This document shows, piece by piece, positions 17,472-27,300 of a stretch of 64,000 bases of DNA; the stretch's first letter is position 1, and the number at the start of each line of letters is the position of its first letter. Both the position numbers and the translations under genes were made by a program. Under the pieces are notes generated by a model. That model was not told where the DNA came from and searched no databases. It saw only the letters and a program-made list of their open reading frames with translations. Source of the DNA: Sphingobacterium yanglingense (lineage in GTDB: Bacteria; Bacteroidota; Bacteroidia; Sphingobacteriales; Sphingobacteriaceae); NCBI RefSeq assembly GCF_004363245.1, contig NZ_SNYV01000003.1, forward strand, positions 1-64,000, written 5' to 3'.

Positions 17472-19754
17472 CTAAAACTTAAATACCTCTTTTAGCTTGG
17501 CATCCAAATCAGCATCTGTACCTGCTCCGCTGGCATAGCGCCCAATGATTACGCCATCGGGACCGACTAGGATCTTGCTTGGCAAGGTATGAATGCCATA
17601 GGCTTCGGATTTGTCTTCCGACTTGTCATAGCGGCCATTTTCCATTTTCTTGAGACCACGCAGCACGTGTTTCCAGACGCCTATTTTGTCCTGCTCTACG
17701 GCTTTGTGCCAGGCCGCATGATTGCTGTCATCATCGGATACGCCGATAATCTCAAAGCCTTTCTTTTTGTACTTGCTGTAGAGTTGTAGCAAGTGTGGAT
17801 TACCCTTGCGGCAAGGCACGCACCAGCTAGCCCAAAAGTCAATCAATACATATTGTCCTCTATAGTCCGACAGCTTCAGTAGCTTTCCATTGATATCCGG
17901 TCCCGAGAAATCGGCAGCTATTCCACCCGGAGATCCTCCTTGTAGATTCTTGATTTCGTTCTTCAGTTCCTGTCCTGCGGCAGAATTCCGAATCTCATCG
18001 TTCATTTTACCATAAAAACCTTGAAGTTCTTCGAGGCTCAGGCTACTGAAATAGCCCCGCAGACGATTCGCTGTGATGATGGAGTTGGGGTGTTTGCGCA
18101 TATAAGCCAGGTTTTTCTCCTGCATCGCTTTATAATAAGGAGCCATGTCCGCGCGCAATTGCTCACACTCTTCCAGTTTGGCATTTAATACTGCCTCGTC
18201 GGCTCCCTCTTTTTTAAGCTTGCCATAGGCCATACTTTTCTTATTGTATTCCTCGCTTATCGGTTTTAACAGATTAAGCTCTTCTGCGGTCAGGCTATTG
18301 AACAATACATTTTCATCCTGAACCTTCGAACCTGTTATGTTGAAAGCCTTCGGTTGGCCAGTATCTCCCGTGAGGCTGATAATGCCGGGCTCAACATAGA
18401 AACTCAAATAGCTGTCAAAGGATTGTGGAGCGCCTTCCTTATCTTTGGTATAATAGGCCCTCACCTCGACCGGCGATGCAATTTTGCCAATGTAGCTAAA
18501 GACTCCGTTAAAAATGCGGACGCTGTCCTTGACGGTCTTTCCATCGGCACCTTCATACTGGATATGGAATGCCCTAGCCTGCCCAGTATTCGCTACCTTA
18601 CCTGTAAGTACAAAGGTGTTTTTATCTAGCTGCGGAGTGCCCAGTAATTCCTCTAGTTTTTCCTGGAGCTTGTCCCCTCTTAAATTTTTGGCAATAATGG
18701 TTCCATTCGGATCGAGCAATAGGTTGGACGGGATAGACTTGATGTCATACAACACACCCACCTCATTTTTCCAGCCTTTCAGATCAGACACCTGTGTCCA
18801 TTGCAGATTATCGGCATGTATTGCTTCCATCCAGCGGCTGTGTTGTCCGGGATTATCAAAAGATATGCCCAGTACCGTAAAGTTTTTGTTTTTGAATTGC
18901 TGATAGGCTGTTACGACGTGTGGATTTTCAACACGGCAAGGTACACACCAGCTGGCCCAAAAATCGATAAGTACGTACTTACCTTTGAAATCACTCAGGG
19001 AAATTAGCTTGCCCGAGGTGTCTGCCTGCGCGAAGGGCAGGGCAGTACGGCCTATCCCAGTCAGCTTTTCCGTCTTGATACTGTGCTCGATGTTTTTAAC
19101 CGGTATATTGTTTTTGGCCTGTGGACTTACCTGTTGCAGCAATTCATCTACGCTGGCTAGATTATTGCGATCGCGCAAACTGAAGAACATAGGGTAGGCT
19201 ATGCCGGGACTTTTTTTGTGCTTCAACACAAAAACCCGGTCCAACTCCTTTTGTTCAGCATTTTTAGCATCTATAGCGGTGCGTAATTCGGTTAGCTTGT
19301 CAGTTTTTTTGCTGGCTTGGGCCTCCTCGTATTGCTTGTACAGTGCATCGAGACCTGTCGCCTTGGGACGATTCTGAAACTGATTGTAATAATCGGCGAG
19401 CTTACCGCCAGCGAATTTCGCTTCTTTAATCTGGGCTGTTTTGCTATTGATCGTTAGTTTACCTTTTTCCAAATAGAGGAATGCTCCATTCATCTGGCCG
19501 GACGCATCTCGCTTGCCGACTTGTAGGATATAAAAATCGCCTTCCCCTTCGGGAATGTTCAGCTCAAATTTGAAACCCTTGTCGGTCTGCTGTACCGAAT
19601 CCTTTTGCCGATTAGTCAGTCCCGACAGGTAGATCCATTCGTCTTTTGGTAAGCCATCGAGTTTACCACTGATTTGGGTATTCGGTTGTTGCGCAAATGC
19701 CTGTCCCGCTAGGGTGAAGACGGCTAAGGATAATGTAATTAGCTGTTTTTTCAT
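17472..19754 (-). CDS. Double DUF4369-TlpA protein with two thioredoxin domains
   Basis: 760 residues. Signal peptide 1-21 (LAVFTLAGQAFAQ). DUF4369-like domain about 25-130, helical linker, thioredoxin domain about 235-370 with DFWASWCVPCR (cysteines near 269 and 272), then a second DUF4369-like domain about 380-480 (FNGVFSYIGKI, FYVEPGIISLTGD) and a second thioredoxin domain about 615-760, again DFWASWCVPCR (near 647 and 650). Usual family members carry one set in 350-400 residues, so this is an internal tandem duplication. Last gene of the sigma-FecR-SusCD operon, 12 bases after the preceding TlpA gene. Expected role: periplasmic disulfide reductase or isomerase. Confidence 0.9.
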   Translation of the reverse strand: MKKQLITLSLAVFTLAGQAFAQQPNTQISGKLDGLPKDEWIYLSGLTNRQKDSVQQTDKGFKFELNIPEGEGDFYILQVGKRDASGQMNGAFLYLEKGKLTINSKTAQIKEAKFAGGKLADYYNQFQNRPKATGLDALYKQYEEAQASKKTDKLTELRTAIDAKNAEQKELDRVFVLKHKKSPGIAYPMFFSLRDRNNLASVDELLQQVSPQAKNNIPVKNIEHSIKTEKLTGIGRTALPFAQADTSGKLISLSDFKGKYVLIDFWASWCVPCRVENPHVVTAYQQFKNKNFTVLGISFDNPGQHSRWMEAIHADNLQWTQVSDLKGWKNEVGVLYDIKSIPSNLLLDPNGTIIAKNLRGDKLQEKLEELLGTPQLDKNTFVLTGKVANTGQARAFHIQYEGADGKTVKDSVRIFNGVFSYIGKIASPVEVRAYYTKDKEGAPQSFDSYLSFYVEPGIISLTGDTGQPKAFNITGSKVQDENVLFNSLTAEELNLLKPISEEYNKKSMAYGKLKKEGADEAVLNAKLEECEQLRADMAPYYKAMQEKNLAYMRKHPNSIITANRLRGYFSSLSLEELQGFYGKMNDEIRNSAAGQELKNEIKNLQGGSPGGIAADFSGPDINGKLLKLSDYRGQYVLIDFWASWCVPCRKGNPHLLQLYSKYKKKGFEIIGVSDDDSNHAAWHKAVEQDKIGVWKHVLRGLKKMENGRYDKSEDKSEAYGIHTLPSKILVGPDGVIIGRYASGAGTDADLDAKLKEVFKF

Positions 19755-19766
19755 GAGAATTTTCTT

Positions 19767-20870
19767 TTAATTCTTTTTTAGCTTACTGAGCTTCTCCTTG
19801 TACCCTTCCACAGTATAGTCAAATACCCGGCCATTATATTGATCATCCTTTAGTTCTTCCTGCCCTTTGGCAACGGCCTGCTCCAATGTAGAAATAGCAC
19901 TATTAATATCTCCTATTTTAACATAGCCATCCGCTACTTTGTCTAGAATCATGGAATTTGCGCTAGGGCTACTTTTTAACCAGTCAATAGCCCTTTGATA
20001 ACTACTTTTGTCAAGACCATTCTGTTCCAATACCATCATGGCTAAGCTGGTTTTGAAACCTGGAGATTCTTTTAGCATTTCATCTGCATATGCAAATGCT
20101 TCCTTCGCAGACTTTTTTGTTAGCAATGTTTCAAACATTCTCGATTGCAAAGCTCCTTTTAGATAAGGGACTTCTTTCGCTCCATCTTCAATCGCTTGTG
20201 CTAGCTTTTCGAAATCAGCCGCATCGGCGGCATCTTTGACCGCCTTGAAGATCCTTTCCATCTGTTCATTCTGCTTATTTGAAGCCTGCTGTCTTTTTGC
20301 GTAAATACCTTTAAACCCTTCTAAGTCCCATGTCCCATTTACGAGACTATCTAAAGGCCCATCCAGCTTAATTGGGTGACCAATCCATTGTATGACGCCA
20401 TCTTTTATGACAATAGTCGATGGTATTCCCTTCTGCCCTGCGGCCAACAGCCATTTGTTGCCCATATGCTGTGCATTATTATCTACAATAACATTATAAG
20501 CCATGCGGTCCCCACTGGCATTTACAAATTTTTCGACTGCTGGTATAGCGGATTCATACGGTTGATCTTTGTTTTTCTCCCAGACATTCACACCTACTAT
20601 TTTTGCCTTACCTTCGTACTTCTTAGCCAGTTCAGACAGATGTGGCATAGCCGCAATACATGGACCGCACCAGGTAGCCCAGAATTCAAAAACATAGACC
20701 ATATTCTTGTCATCCATCGTGAAAGGAGTGCCTTTGATCCATTTGGAGTACTGTAACTCCGGGGCCTTATCACCGACCGTCAATACTGCTGCATTACCCG
20801 TTTGTGCAAAAACCTGGGATAGCTGCGCTATCCCAAGGATTAATACTGTTAATATTGATTTTAAATTCAT
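19767..20870 (-). CDS. TlpA-family thioredoxin with helical C-terminal repeats
   Basis: 367 residues. Signal peptide 1-22 (LGIAQLSQVFAQ), thioredoxin domain about 32-180 with FEFWATWCGPCIAAMP (C68, C71) and a cis-Pro loop (GIPSTIVIKDG), then ~180 residues of TPR-like helices (YVKIGDINSAISTLEQAVAKG). Thioredoxin-TPR proteins often bind extracytoplasmic protein clients. It lies between a DsbD N-terminal-domain protein and the double TlpA protein in the same operon, so it may exchange electrons with both (inference). Confidence 0.92.
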   Translation of the reverse strand: MNLKSILTVLILGIAQLSQVFAQTGNAAVLTVGDKAPELQYSKWIKGTPFTMDDKNMVYVFEFWATWCGPCIAAMPHLSELAKKYEGKAKIVGVNVWEKNKDQPYESAIPAVEKFVNASGDRMAYNVIVDNNAQHMGNKWLLAAGQKGIPSTIVIKDGVIQWIGHPIKLDGPLDSLVNGTWDLEGFKGIYAKRQQASNKQNEQMERIFKAVKDAADAADFEKLAQAIEDGAKEVPYLKGALQSRMFETLLTKKSAKEAFAYADEMLKESPGFKTSLAMMVLEQNGLDKSSYQRAIDWLKSSPSANSMILDKVADGYVKIGDINSAISTLEQAVAKGQEELKDDQYNGRVFDYTVEGYKEKLSKLKKN

Positions 20871-20906
20871 ATCATTTGATTTTAAATTACCCTATATGAG
20901 TTCGTT

Positions 20907-21407
20907 TTAATTAGACTTGAGCTCTAACTTCACTTCTACCGGAGGAAGACATTGCTTATGATCACAGGTTTGGTAATATAACCCGGTACTGATTAGACTT
21001 CCCTTTTCCGCCTTGCCTACCACCTTTTGAACAAACCATGCCCCTTCTTCATGGATCAGCACATTGGGATCACTTACGTAACCAATAGGATCGCTACATT
21101 TCCACGCTCCTGACTTGACCAGTCCCTGAGGTAGAGTTAGTAAGTTTTCCAGTTGTACATAGGGTGCATTGTCTGGTACATATTGGTAAATGTGCCATTC
21201 AGGAGCCATACGAACCTTCACGATGACAGCTAGACTATCGCCTTCGGAAACTAAAGTCGCCTTGAGTGCAACAGGATCACGTTCCGTAGGCTCATCACAA
21301 GGAAGCATCGTTATTGCCATAGCAATTTTCTGATCCAAAATCGATTGACTTCTAGTATAAGGAACCAGTACAAAAAATAGGATTAAAAAACTGAAAATCG
21401 TTTTCAT
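20907..21407 (-). CDS. Stand-alone DsbD N-terminal (alpha) domain protein
   Basis: 166 residues with a signal peptide (1-21) and a single DsbD-alpha immunoglobulin-like domain. The signature YYQTCDHKQCLPPVEVKL carries C148 and C153, equivalent to the redox Cys pair of the DsbD alpha domain. Ordinary DsbD continues with an eight-helix membrane domain and a C-terminal thioredoxin domain; both are absent, so it cannot itself move electrons across the membrane and must receive them from a partner such as the adjacent TlpA proteins or a DsbD/CcdA encoded elsewhere. Its ATG overlaps the stop of the preceding gene by 4 bases. Confidence 0.85.
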   Translation of the reverse strand: MKTIFSFLILFFVLVPYTRSQSILDQKIAMAITMLPCDEPTERDPVALKATLVSEGDSLAVIVKVRMAPEWHIYQYVPDNAPYVQLENLLTLPQGLVKSGAWKCSDPIGYVSDPNVLIHEEGAWFVQKVVGKAEKGSLISTGLYYQTCDHKQCLPPVEVKLELKSN

Positions 21408-22915
21408 AGGCTATATGTATCTACCATGAATCTGTAACCATCGGTCTCGGTGAAGAAGAGCTTTTTTCTATTTTTCGAAAGCCAGTTTTCCCAATCCTTG
21501 GCCGTTGTAAAATCCTTCGCCGTATAGCGTTTTAATACCCGAAGTGCTAAATCGCTACGGTCTCCTTTTTTTAACATCGCTATACAAGCGTCCAGAAGTC
21601 TGACATCATGATTGGAGATCCCTATCTGCTGCACATCTTCGTCTATGACATAGGTAAAAAACTCATTGGGATCACAATACATATAGTTTATATTTTCGTT
21701 CATGTATTTCTGATAAGCCTCAGCATCTGTACCAAATTGGTCTGCCCATTTGCCCATTCGTCTTTTTAAAAATGCGTCTAACCCTTCTATTTTTTGATCA
21801 CGACCTGCGTACTGCAATTGTTGTTCTTCTTCAGAACTCAATTGCTCACCTGATGCCTTTTTTGTATCGAGACGTTTTCGTGTTTCTGCATTCTGCTTAT
21901 TAAATGCTGTCATCGAGGCCACGTAATCATCATAACTCTCCTTGTTCGTACCAGCAATATTCTCCCGGATGTCATCTGTCGTCGCCATTCGATCATTGTA
22001 TTTTCGTGCGATAGGAGTCCGTCCTTCAAACTGCGTCATGTAAGCTACGGTATTCACAAATACCTTCTTCCCTTCCTCGGTCATTCCTTCCGGTGATGCT
22101 CCAAAGCCCCATAAAAAGAAATTACCATGTCGGCCAAGTGCTACCGCTCCCACATCTTTCTGGCACACTCCACTGGAAATAATCTCCGTATCGGGTGACT
22201 CGCTGAATCTATTTCCTCTAGACACTAAACCAATTCGCGCATCTCGTGAGTCTAAATAACCACTTTTATCCACGCGCCACATGGGCAATTCATTTGGAAG
22301 GTTTTTCCCAGAAGCATAATGGAATACGCCTTCTGGAGTCGGCTTATTGACAAAGGTTGGTGATACCTTTTCCAAAGGGCCTTTAAAGATAGCATGATTG
22401 CTCTTCACGTGGTGAGCGTCTGCATCTAAACACAGGCACAGCCAGTCTATTTTCAAGCCTATAGCGCGCCCCATCTGATCGGATGTGCCGGCGATAAATA
22501 TCACAGGTTTTGAAAAGTCATCTGGCAGGTACTTTGCCGATTTGTAGACGCGCTTGCCGTCAGCGCCGACTTCATTGACTGCGGGCTCGATTGGTGTCGT
22601 CGGGAAGTCGAATATCGTCACATCATAAGCTTCGGAATCCGACGTTTCCCAATCTCTTACATCCATCGTTTTGACTTCAGAGAAGTAACTAGACAACAAT
22701 TGCCTAAATGCAGGCATACGAATCGGATATTCAGCTTTGAACCCCGCTTCCGACATGCCCCCGGGTCCCATACGCCCCTTGTCCCATGTGGGCATGGGTT
22801 TAGACGGATCATAACCTACAAATAAGACTTTAAGTCCCTTGATTGTTGACTTTTGTGCTCTTGCTCCTCCAAACGGGAGGCTAAGGACTAGTATAAATAA
22901 TAAAAAATTTTTCAT
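21404..22915 (-). CDS. Exported protein of unknown function, ThuA/amidotransferase-fold-like N-terminus
   Basis: 503 residues with signal peptide 1-20 (LPFGGARAQ). The N-terminal ~310 residues have a flavodoxin/class-I-amidotransferase-like pattern (LKVLFVGYD, YDVTIFDFP, PVIFIAGTS, and GRHGNFFLWGFGASPEGMTEEG near the end of that part), resembling ThuA-like proteins. The C-terminal part is helical and charged. No catalytic triad can be assigned. Its position 2 bases after SusD and 4 bases overlapping the DsbD-alpha gene shows it is a fixed member of this operon. It may process or bind the imported ligand (inference). Confidence 0.6.
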   Translation of the reverse strand: MKNFLLFILVLSLPFGGARAQKSTIKGLKVLFVGYDPSKPMPTWDKGRMGPGGMSEAGFKAEYPIRMPAFRQLLSSYFSEVKTMDVRDWETSDSEAYDVTIFDFPTTPIEPAVNEVGADGKRVYKSAKYLPDDFSKPVIFIAGTSDQMGRAIGLKIDWLCLCLDADAHHVKSNHAIFKGPLEKVSPTFVNKPTPEGVFHYASGKNLPNELPMWRVDKSGYLDSRDARIGLVSRGNRFSESPDTEIISSGVCQKDVGAVALGRHGNFFLWGFGASPEGMTEEGKKVFVNTVAYMTQFEGRTPIARKYNDRMATTDDIRENIAGTNKESYDDYVASMTAFNKQNAETRKRLDTKKASGEQLSSEEEQQLQYAGRDQKIEGLDAFLKRRMGKWADQFGTDAEAYQKYMNENINYMYCDPNEFFTYVIDEDVQQIGISNHDVRLLDACIAMLKKGDRSDLALRVLKRYTAKDFTTAKDWENWLSKNRKKLFFTETDGYRFMVDTYSL

Positions 22916-22917
22916 AA

Positions 22918-24345
22918 TTAATAGTTTTGTGTCAGCTCCGGATTAAAACTAGTTGCATTCTGCGGAAAAGGATAGATCCACAATGGTGAATTGGGTTTTA
23001 ACGTATAGGTATCCCCCAAAATAGTTCTTTTCAATGCTGAAGCAAACTCGGGTTCGGTATTCCAGCGCTTCAGATCAATTAGATCTTTCATCGTATTAAA
23101 ATTTTCACTTCTATGCAACTGCTTCAAGAGAGTAAACACCTCCATCTTACTTGAAGCCGTAGATACAGTATATCTGTCCGTTAGCACTCTTTTCTTCCGA
23201 ATGTTTTCCAGTTTTTCTTTGGCTTCTGTCAGATCCTCAGCGCGCATTAAGCATTCGGCTTCAGTAAGACGCATATCTATTGATGTAAGACCGGCACCGC
23301 TGACCTCCGAAGAGGTTCCTCCTAATGTCCATACTGCTTTTTCGCCAGGCATACCGAAATATGAACCTCCAGAATCCCCTGAAAATGGAATATTGACTTG
23401 GGTAGGCATATAATTATAGAGTACCGAATTTGGATCAAACTGTGCCAATAACTCTGGGTAATACCAAGTAAGGTACATAACGGACGGGGTAATAAAGAGA
23501 TCTTCCTTGCTAGAGAATGTTGGTCTGGCCCAACCTTTTGGATTTGGACTGACACCTGTAACCGGATAGTCGACCAGCATATTATTATGGTTGTCAATTT
23601 GGCTATTAATAGCAAGCGATGCTCTAGCAGCGATCAATGCCTGATCAAACTTACGCATAGATAGGTGAACTTTTGCTTGCACAGCATAGGCAAACGATTT
23701 GCCTACACGTTGCTGATTTGCACCCTCATTCAATAATGCTTCCAGTTTGAAAGCATTATCAAGATCTTTAAGTATAAAATCATACACCTCTGCTACCGTA
23801 TACTTTTTTGCCGGCTCCGAAATCACATCCGTTTCCAATACATAAGGTACCCCACCATCCGTAGCAGCTGTAGTAGGATCATAAGCTTTCGCAAATATAT
23901 TTACAGCAAGATAGTGAAACCATGCACGCAGCACATATGCCTCTGCTTTATAACGATTAGCTAATAATCGATCTCCTTTTGCTGCATCAGCGCGAGCGAT
24001 GACAGGATTACAAGTCTTTCCGATGACGCTATAAATTGGTTCATAAATATTACAGCTTGGCCTTAACGCCGCACGGTCAATACTTTCATCCCAAAACACG
24101 ACAGCATAATTAAAGGTCTTGATAGGTTCCTTTTTTAAGATCCCAATATTTAAATTATAAATTCCCGCAGTCAATGGGGCAGTCCTAACCACGGAAAAAC
24201 CGGAGTAGGGATCATTTAGTAGTAAATCAAGATCACTTGCTGTATTCAACAGGTTTCTTCCCTTAGGTTCAATTTCAGTAAATTTTTCACAACTGCTAAG
24301 TGTGCCAACTAAAGCAAAAACTATAACGTATAGTATATTTTTCAT
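22918..24345 (-). CDS. SusD/RagB-family lipoprotein (locus 2)
   Basis: 475 residues. Lipobox LSSC with Cys19, followed by EKFTEIEPKG typical of the SusD start, TPR-like helices (AYVLRAWFHYLAVNIFA), and the SusD C-terminal ending (LKQLHRSENFNTMKDLIDLKRWN ... IYPFPQNAT). Surface ligand-binding partner of the SusC receptor encoded 19 bases upstream. The operon context with FecR/ECF control and thioredoxins suggests a non-glycan ligand, for example a peptide or metal chelate, but nothing in the sequence identifies it. Confidence 0.93.
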   Translation of the reverse strand: MKNILYVIVFALVGTLSSCEKFTEIEPKGRNLLNTASDLDLLLNDPYSGFSVVRTAPLTAGIYNLNIGILKKEPIKTFNYAVVFWDESIDRAALRPSCNIYEPIYSVIGKTCNPVIARADAAKGDRLLANRYKAEAYVLRAWFHYLAVNIFAKAYDPTTAATDGGVPYVLETDVISEPAKKYTVAEVYDFILKDLDNAFKLEALLNEGANQQRVGKSFAYAVQAKVHLSMRKFDQALIAARASLAINSQIDNHNNMLVDYPVTGVSPNPKGWARPTFSSKEDLFITPSVMYLTWYYPELLAQFDPNSVLYNYMPTQVNIPFSGDSGGSYFGMPGEKAVWTLGGTSSEVSGAGLTSIDMRLTEAECLMRAEDLTEAKEKLENIRKKRVLTDRYTVSTASSKMEVFTLLKQLHRSENFNTMKDLIDLKRWNTEPEFASALKRTILGDTYTLKPNSPLWIYPFPQNATSFNPELTQNY

Positions 24346-24364
24346 CTTTTTGAACTCTTAATTA

Positions 24365-27300
24365 TTAAAAATTAAAGTTAATTCCAAACACATAACTTGT
24401 AGGTAGTCGGATACCCACTGTTTCTGGATCAATACCGATCTTATTGCTCTTCCATAACGCAGGAAGATTGTTCATCTGAAAGCGCAGTCTCAAATTATTT
24501 AATCCTATTCTAGTCAATGAATTGCGTGGCAGATCATAGCCCAGAACAAAGTTTCTTATTTTTAGAAAATCGGCGGCATGAACAAATATATCAGTAGCGT
24601 TTTGGACAGCAGGTTGCGTACCTCCAGAGTTGTTGTACTGCCATATTCCCGGAATATTTGTATCAGTGTTGGTTGGTGTCCAAGCATCCAAATACCAAGA
24701 CCTAACCGGCGAAGCTGACGGTAAACTATTAATTTGAACTTGATTAGCCCGTAGATGATGTCCACCGTAATACACCATCATCAGATTTAGGCTTATTCCC
24801 TTCCAGGAAAATTGATTTTCCATCGCATAAGTGTATTTGGGATCCGCTTGTCCAGTGAAATAAACAGAACCTGGCGTAGCAACTTGGATCCCTACTTCAG
24901 GAATAATACGTCCATCTTCCGCATACCAGGATTGTACACCTCTGTCAGTAAGTCCAGCAAACCGGTAAGAAAACAACGAACGTACAGGATAACCTTCTTT
25001 GTAGCCAATATTGACAACCTGATAGGCGCTATTGGCTTGAATCTCGACTCGGGTCACTTCATTTTTATTCCACGATGCGGTACCAGAAGTAGTCCAAGAG
25101 AACGCGTTTCTGTCTTTCGCACGGAACCAATCGTAAGCAAGAGTTAACTCTACCCCTCTGTTTTTTAAATTGGCCATATTCATTACTAGACTACTGAATC
25201 CTTTTGTAACCTCCAGCGTCTGGTTGGAGAAAACTTTCTCACTTTTTTTATCATACCAATCAATGACACCTCTTAATCTAGAATCAAACAACATAAATTC
25301 TGCACCAATATTGATTGTACCTGTTCTTTCCCAGGACAATGCTGGATTGCCTGGGCTTTCGATAGTTGCTCGGGGCAGTCCGGTATTAATATTTGTCTGG
25401 CCCGTAGTAGCCGTCATATAACTTGTTGCACCTTGATAGATATTTCCAGTATAGCCGTAGCTCGTCCTTAATTTTAATAAATTGATATCCTTATAATGGC
25501 TCATAAAACTTTCATGGTGTAAATTCCAGCTGGCACCAAAAGAGCCAAATGGTGAACCTCTAAATTCAGTGGCCAATCCATATACATCGGCAAAGTCTTT
25601 ACGAATAGAACCAAATACATTGTACCGTCTATCGTAGGTGTAGGTCATGTTGGCATAACCAGACGCATTGCGACGTCTCACCTCTGTTAGGTTGTTTCCT
25701 CCTGCATTGAGCGTTATCGCATTATCAATCAATGGTGTAAAAATAAACTGCCTTGCTGGGTAACCAGGGGCATAAAAGCTAGTGTTGTTTATGCTCCAAA
25801 GCTCATTATAATTTACATTGGTGGTCGAGTGCGATTGCAGTTGATCGTCCCAGCCTAAGTAAAGATTTCGGTTACCTTTTGAGTTTGTCTCTCTAAATTC
25901 AACACCTGCAAGCACATCTATATGGTGGATATCTTTAATAACCCGACTAAAATTCACCTGTCCCCGTGCGGTCCAATAATCACCTTGCATATGTTCTGTC
26001 GCCAACCTTCCTCCTGTCTGTGGGAGCATATATCGATACGTTCCATTTGGATTTTGTACAGTATATACATTTCGCATAAGACGCATGACATAGCTATCAG
26101 ACTCTGTATTATTAATCACGGATTGACGGTTTACCTCATATACATATTGCGTGTTGAATGTCAACCCTTCTAATATTTTAAACAGGAACTCGCCATGATA
26201 ACGGGTATTTTGTCTCTCGATTTTATGCTTGTTGAGGTTGACTTCATCTAATAAGTAATAATGCATGGGCCTCAAAGCCTTATTGTCTTCTACCCAAGTT
26301 GCATAGGGGTTATAGTAATGAGTCCATCCCGGTGAAATATTCGCTTGTGTACCGTCTGGATTAAATAAACTATAATAAGCCGGTAAACTGAATGGGTCCA
26401 TTATATTTTCCACATAATTACCTCGGCGTTGGGTAGACCGCTGGAATATATTATTTACACTAAAATTAATCGTCAACCATTTTGTCATATCATAGGTCCC
26501 TTTATAGAAAGCATTGAGCTGGTGATCCTTGTCAGATATTTTACCGGTATTATCCCCTTTATAGTTGACCACCAAATTAGATTGAAAATTATCGGTCCGG
26601 TTTCTTACAGATAAATTATGCATTTGGAGCACCCGTTGTCTGAGTAAATTATCAGCATAATCCTTGGCAAAATTCTGCGTTCTGTATTGTGCTAACCGAC
26701 TGTCCAGTTCATCTTGCTGGATTAATCCTTTCTTTAGCTGATAATGCGCATACTGAATAGGTGTTGGATTTAAGCCAAAACTCCCTGTACCTTTTAGCGC
26801 ATTGTCCATTGCTGACAACTGAGCTGCGGCATTAGGCGCTTCGTTATACAACCATTTGAAATACTCATTCTCCTTATCCACCTGCTGTGCTGGGGTCATA
26901 TACCAATTGTCCGCATAATCAATGTTCTTCTTTTCCCAAACTGTAGTATTTGAAGAAACCTCGATATCAATTTTATTTAAATCTTTCGCCTTTTTCGTAG
27001 TTACAATGATAACTCCATTGGACGCGCGGGCACCATAAATAGCCGAGGCTGCCGCATCTTTAAGGATAGTAACGGACTCTACATCATAAGGATTTAAATC
27101 TTCATAAGCCATCTCAACAGGAAGTCCATCGACAACTAATAAGGGTCTACTTTCGGCAAATAATGTCCCTGTTCCACGAATCATAATCCGGTCCCCGTAT
27201 TTTACCAGACCAGCCACACGACCTTCCAGATTATCCATAATATTCGGAGTGAACCTGCTATCCAGCTGATCGGACGTCACCGTAGTAACGGCGCCTGTTG

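Noticed and set aside
18354..19197. Plus-strand open frames opposite the double TlpA gene
   Set aside because: Antisense shadows of the strongly supported minus-strand protein.
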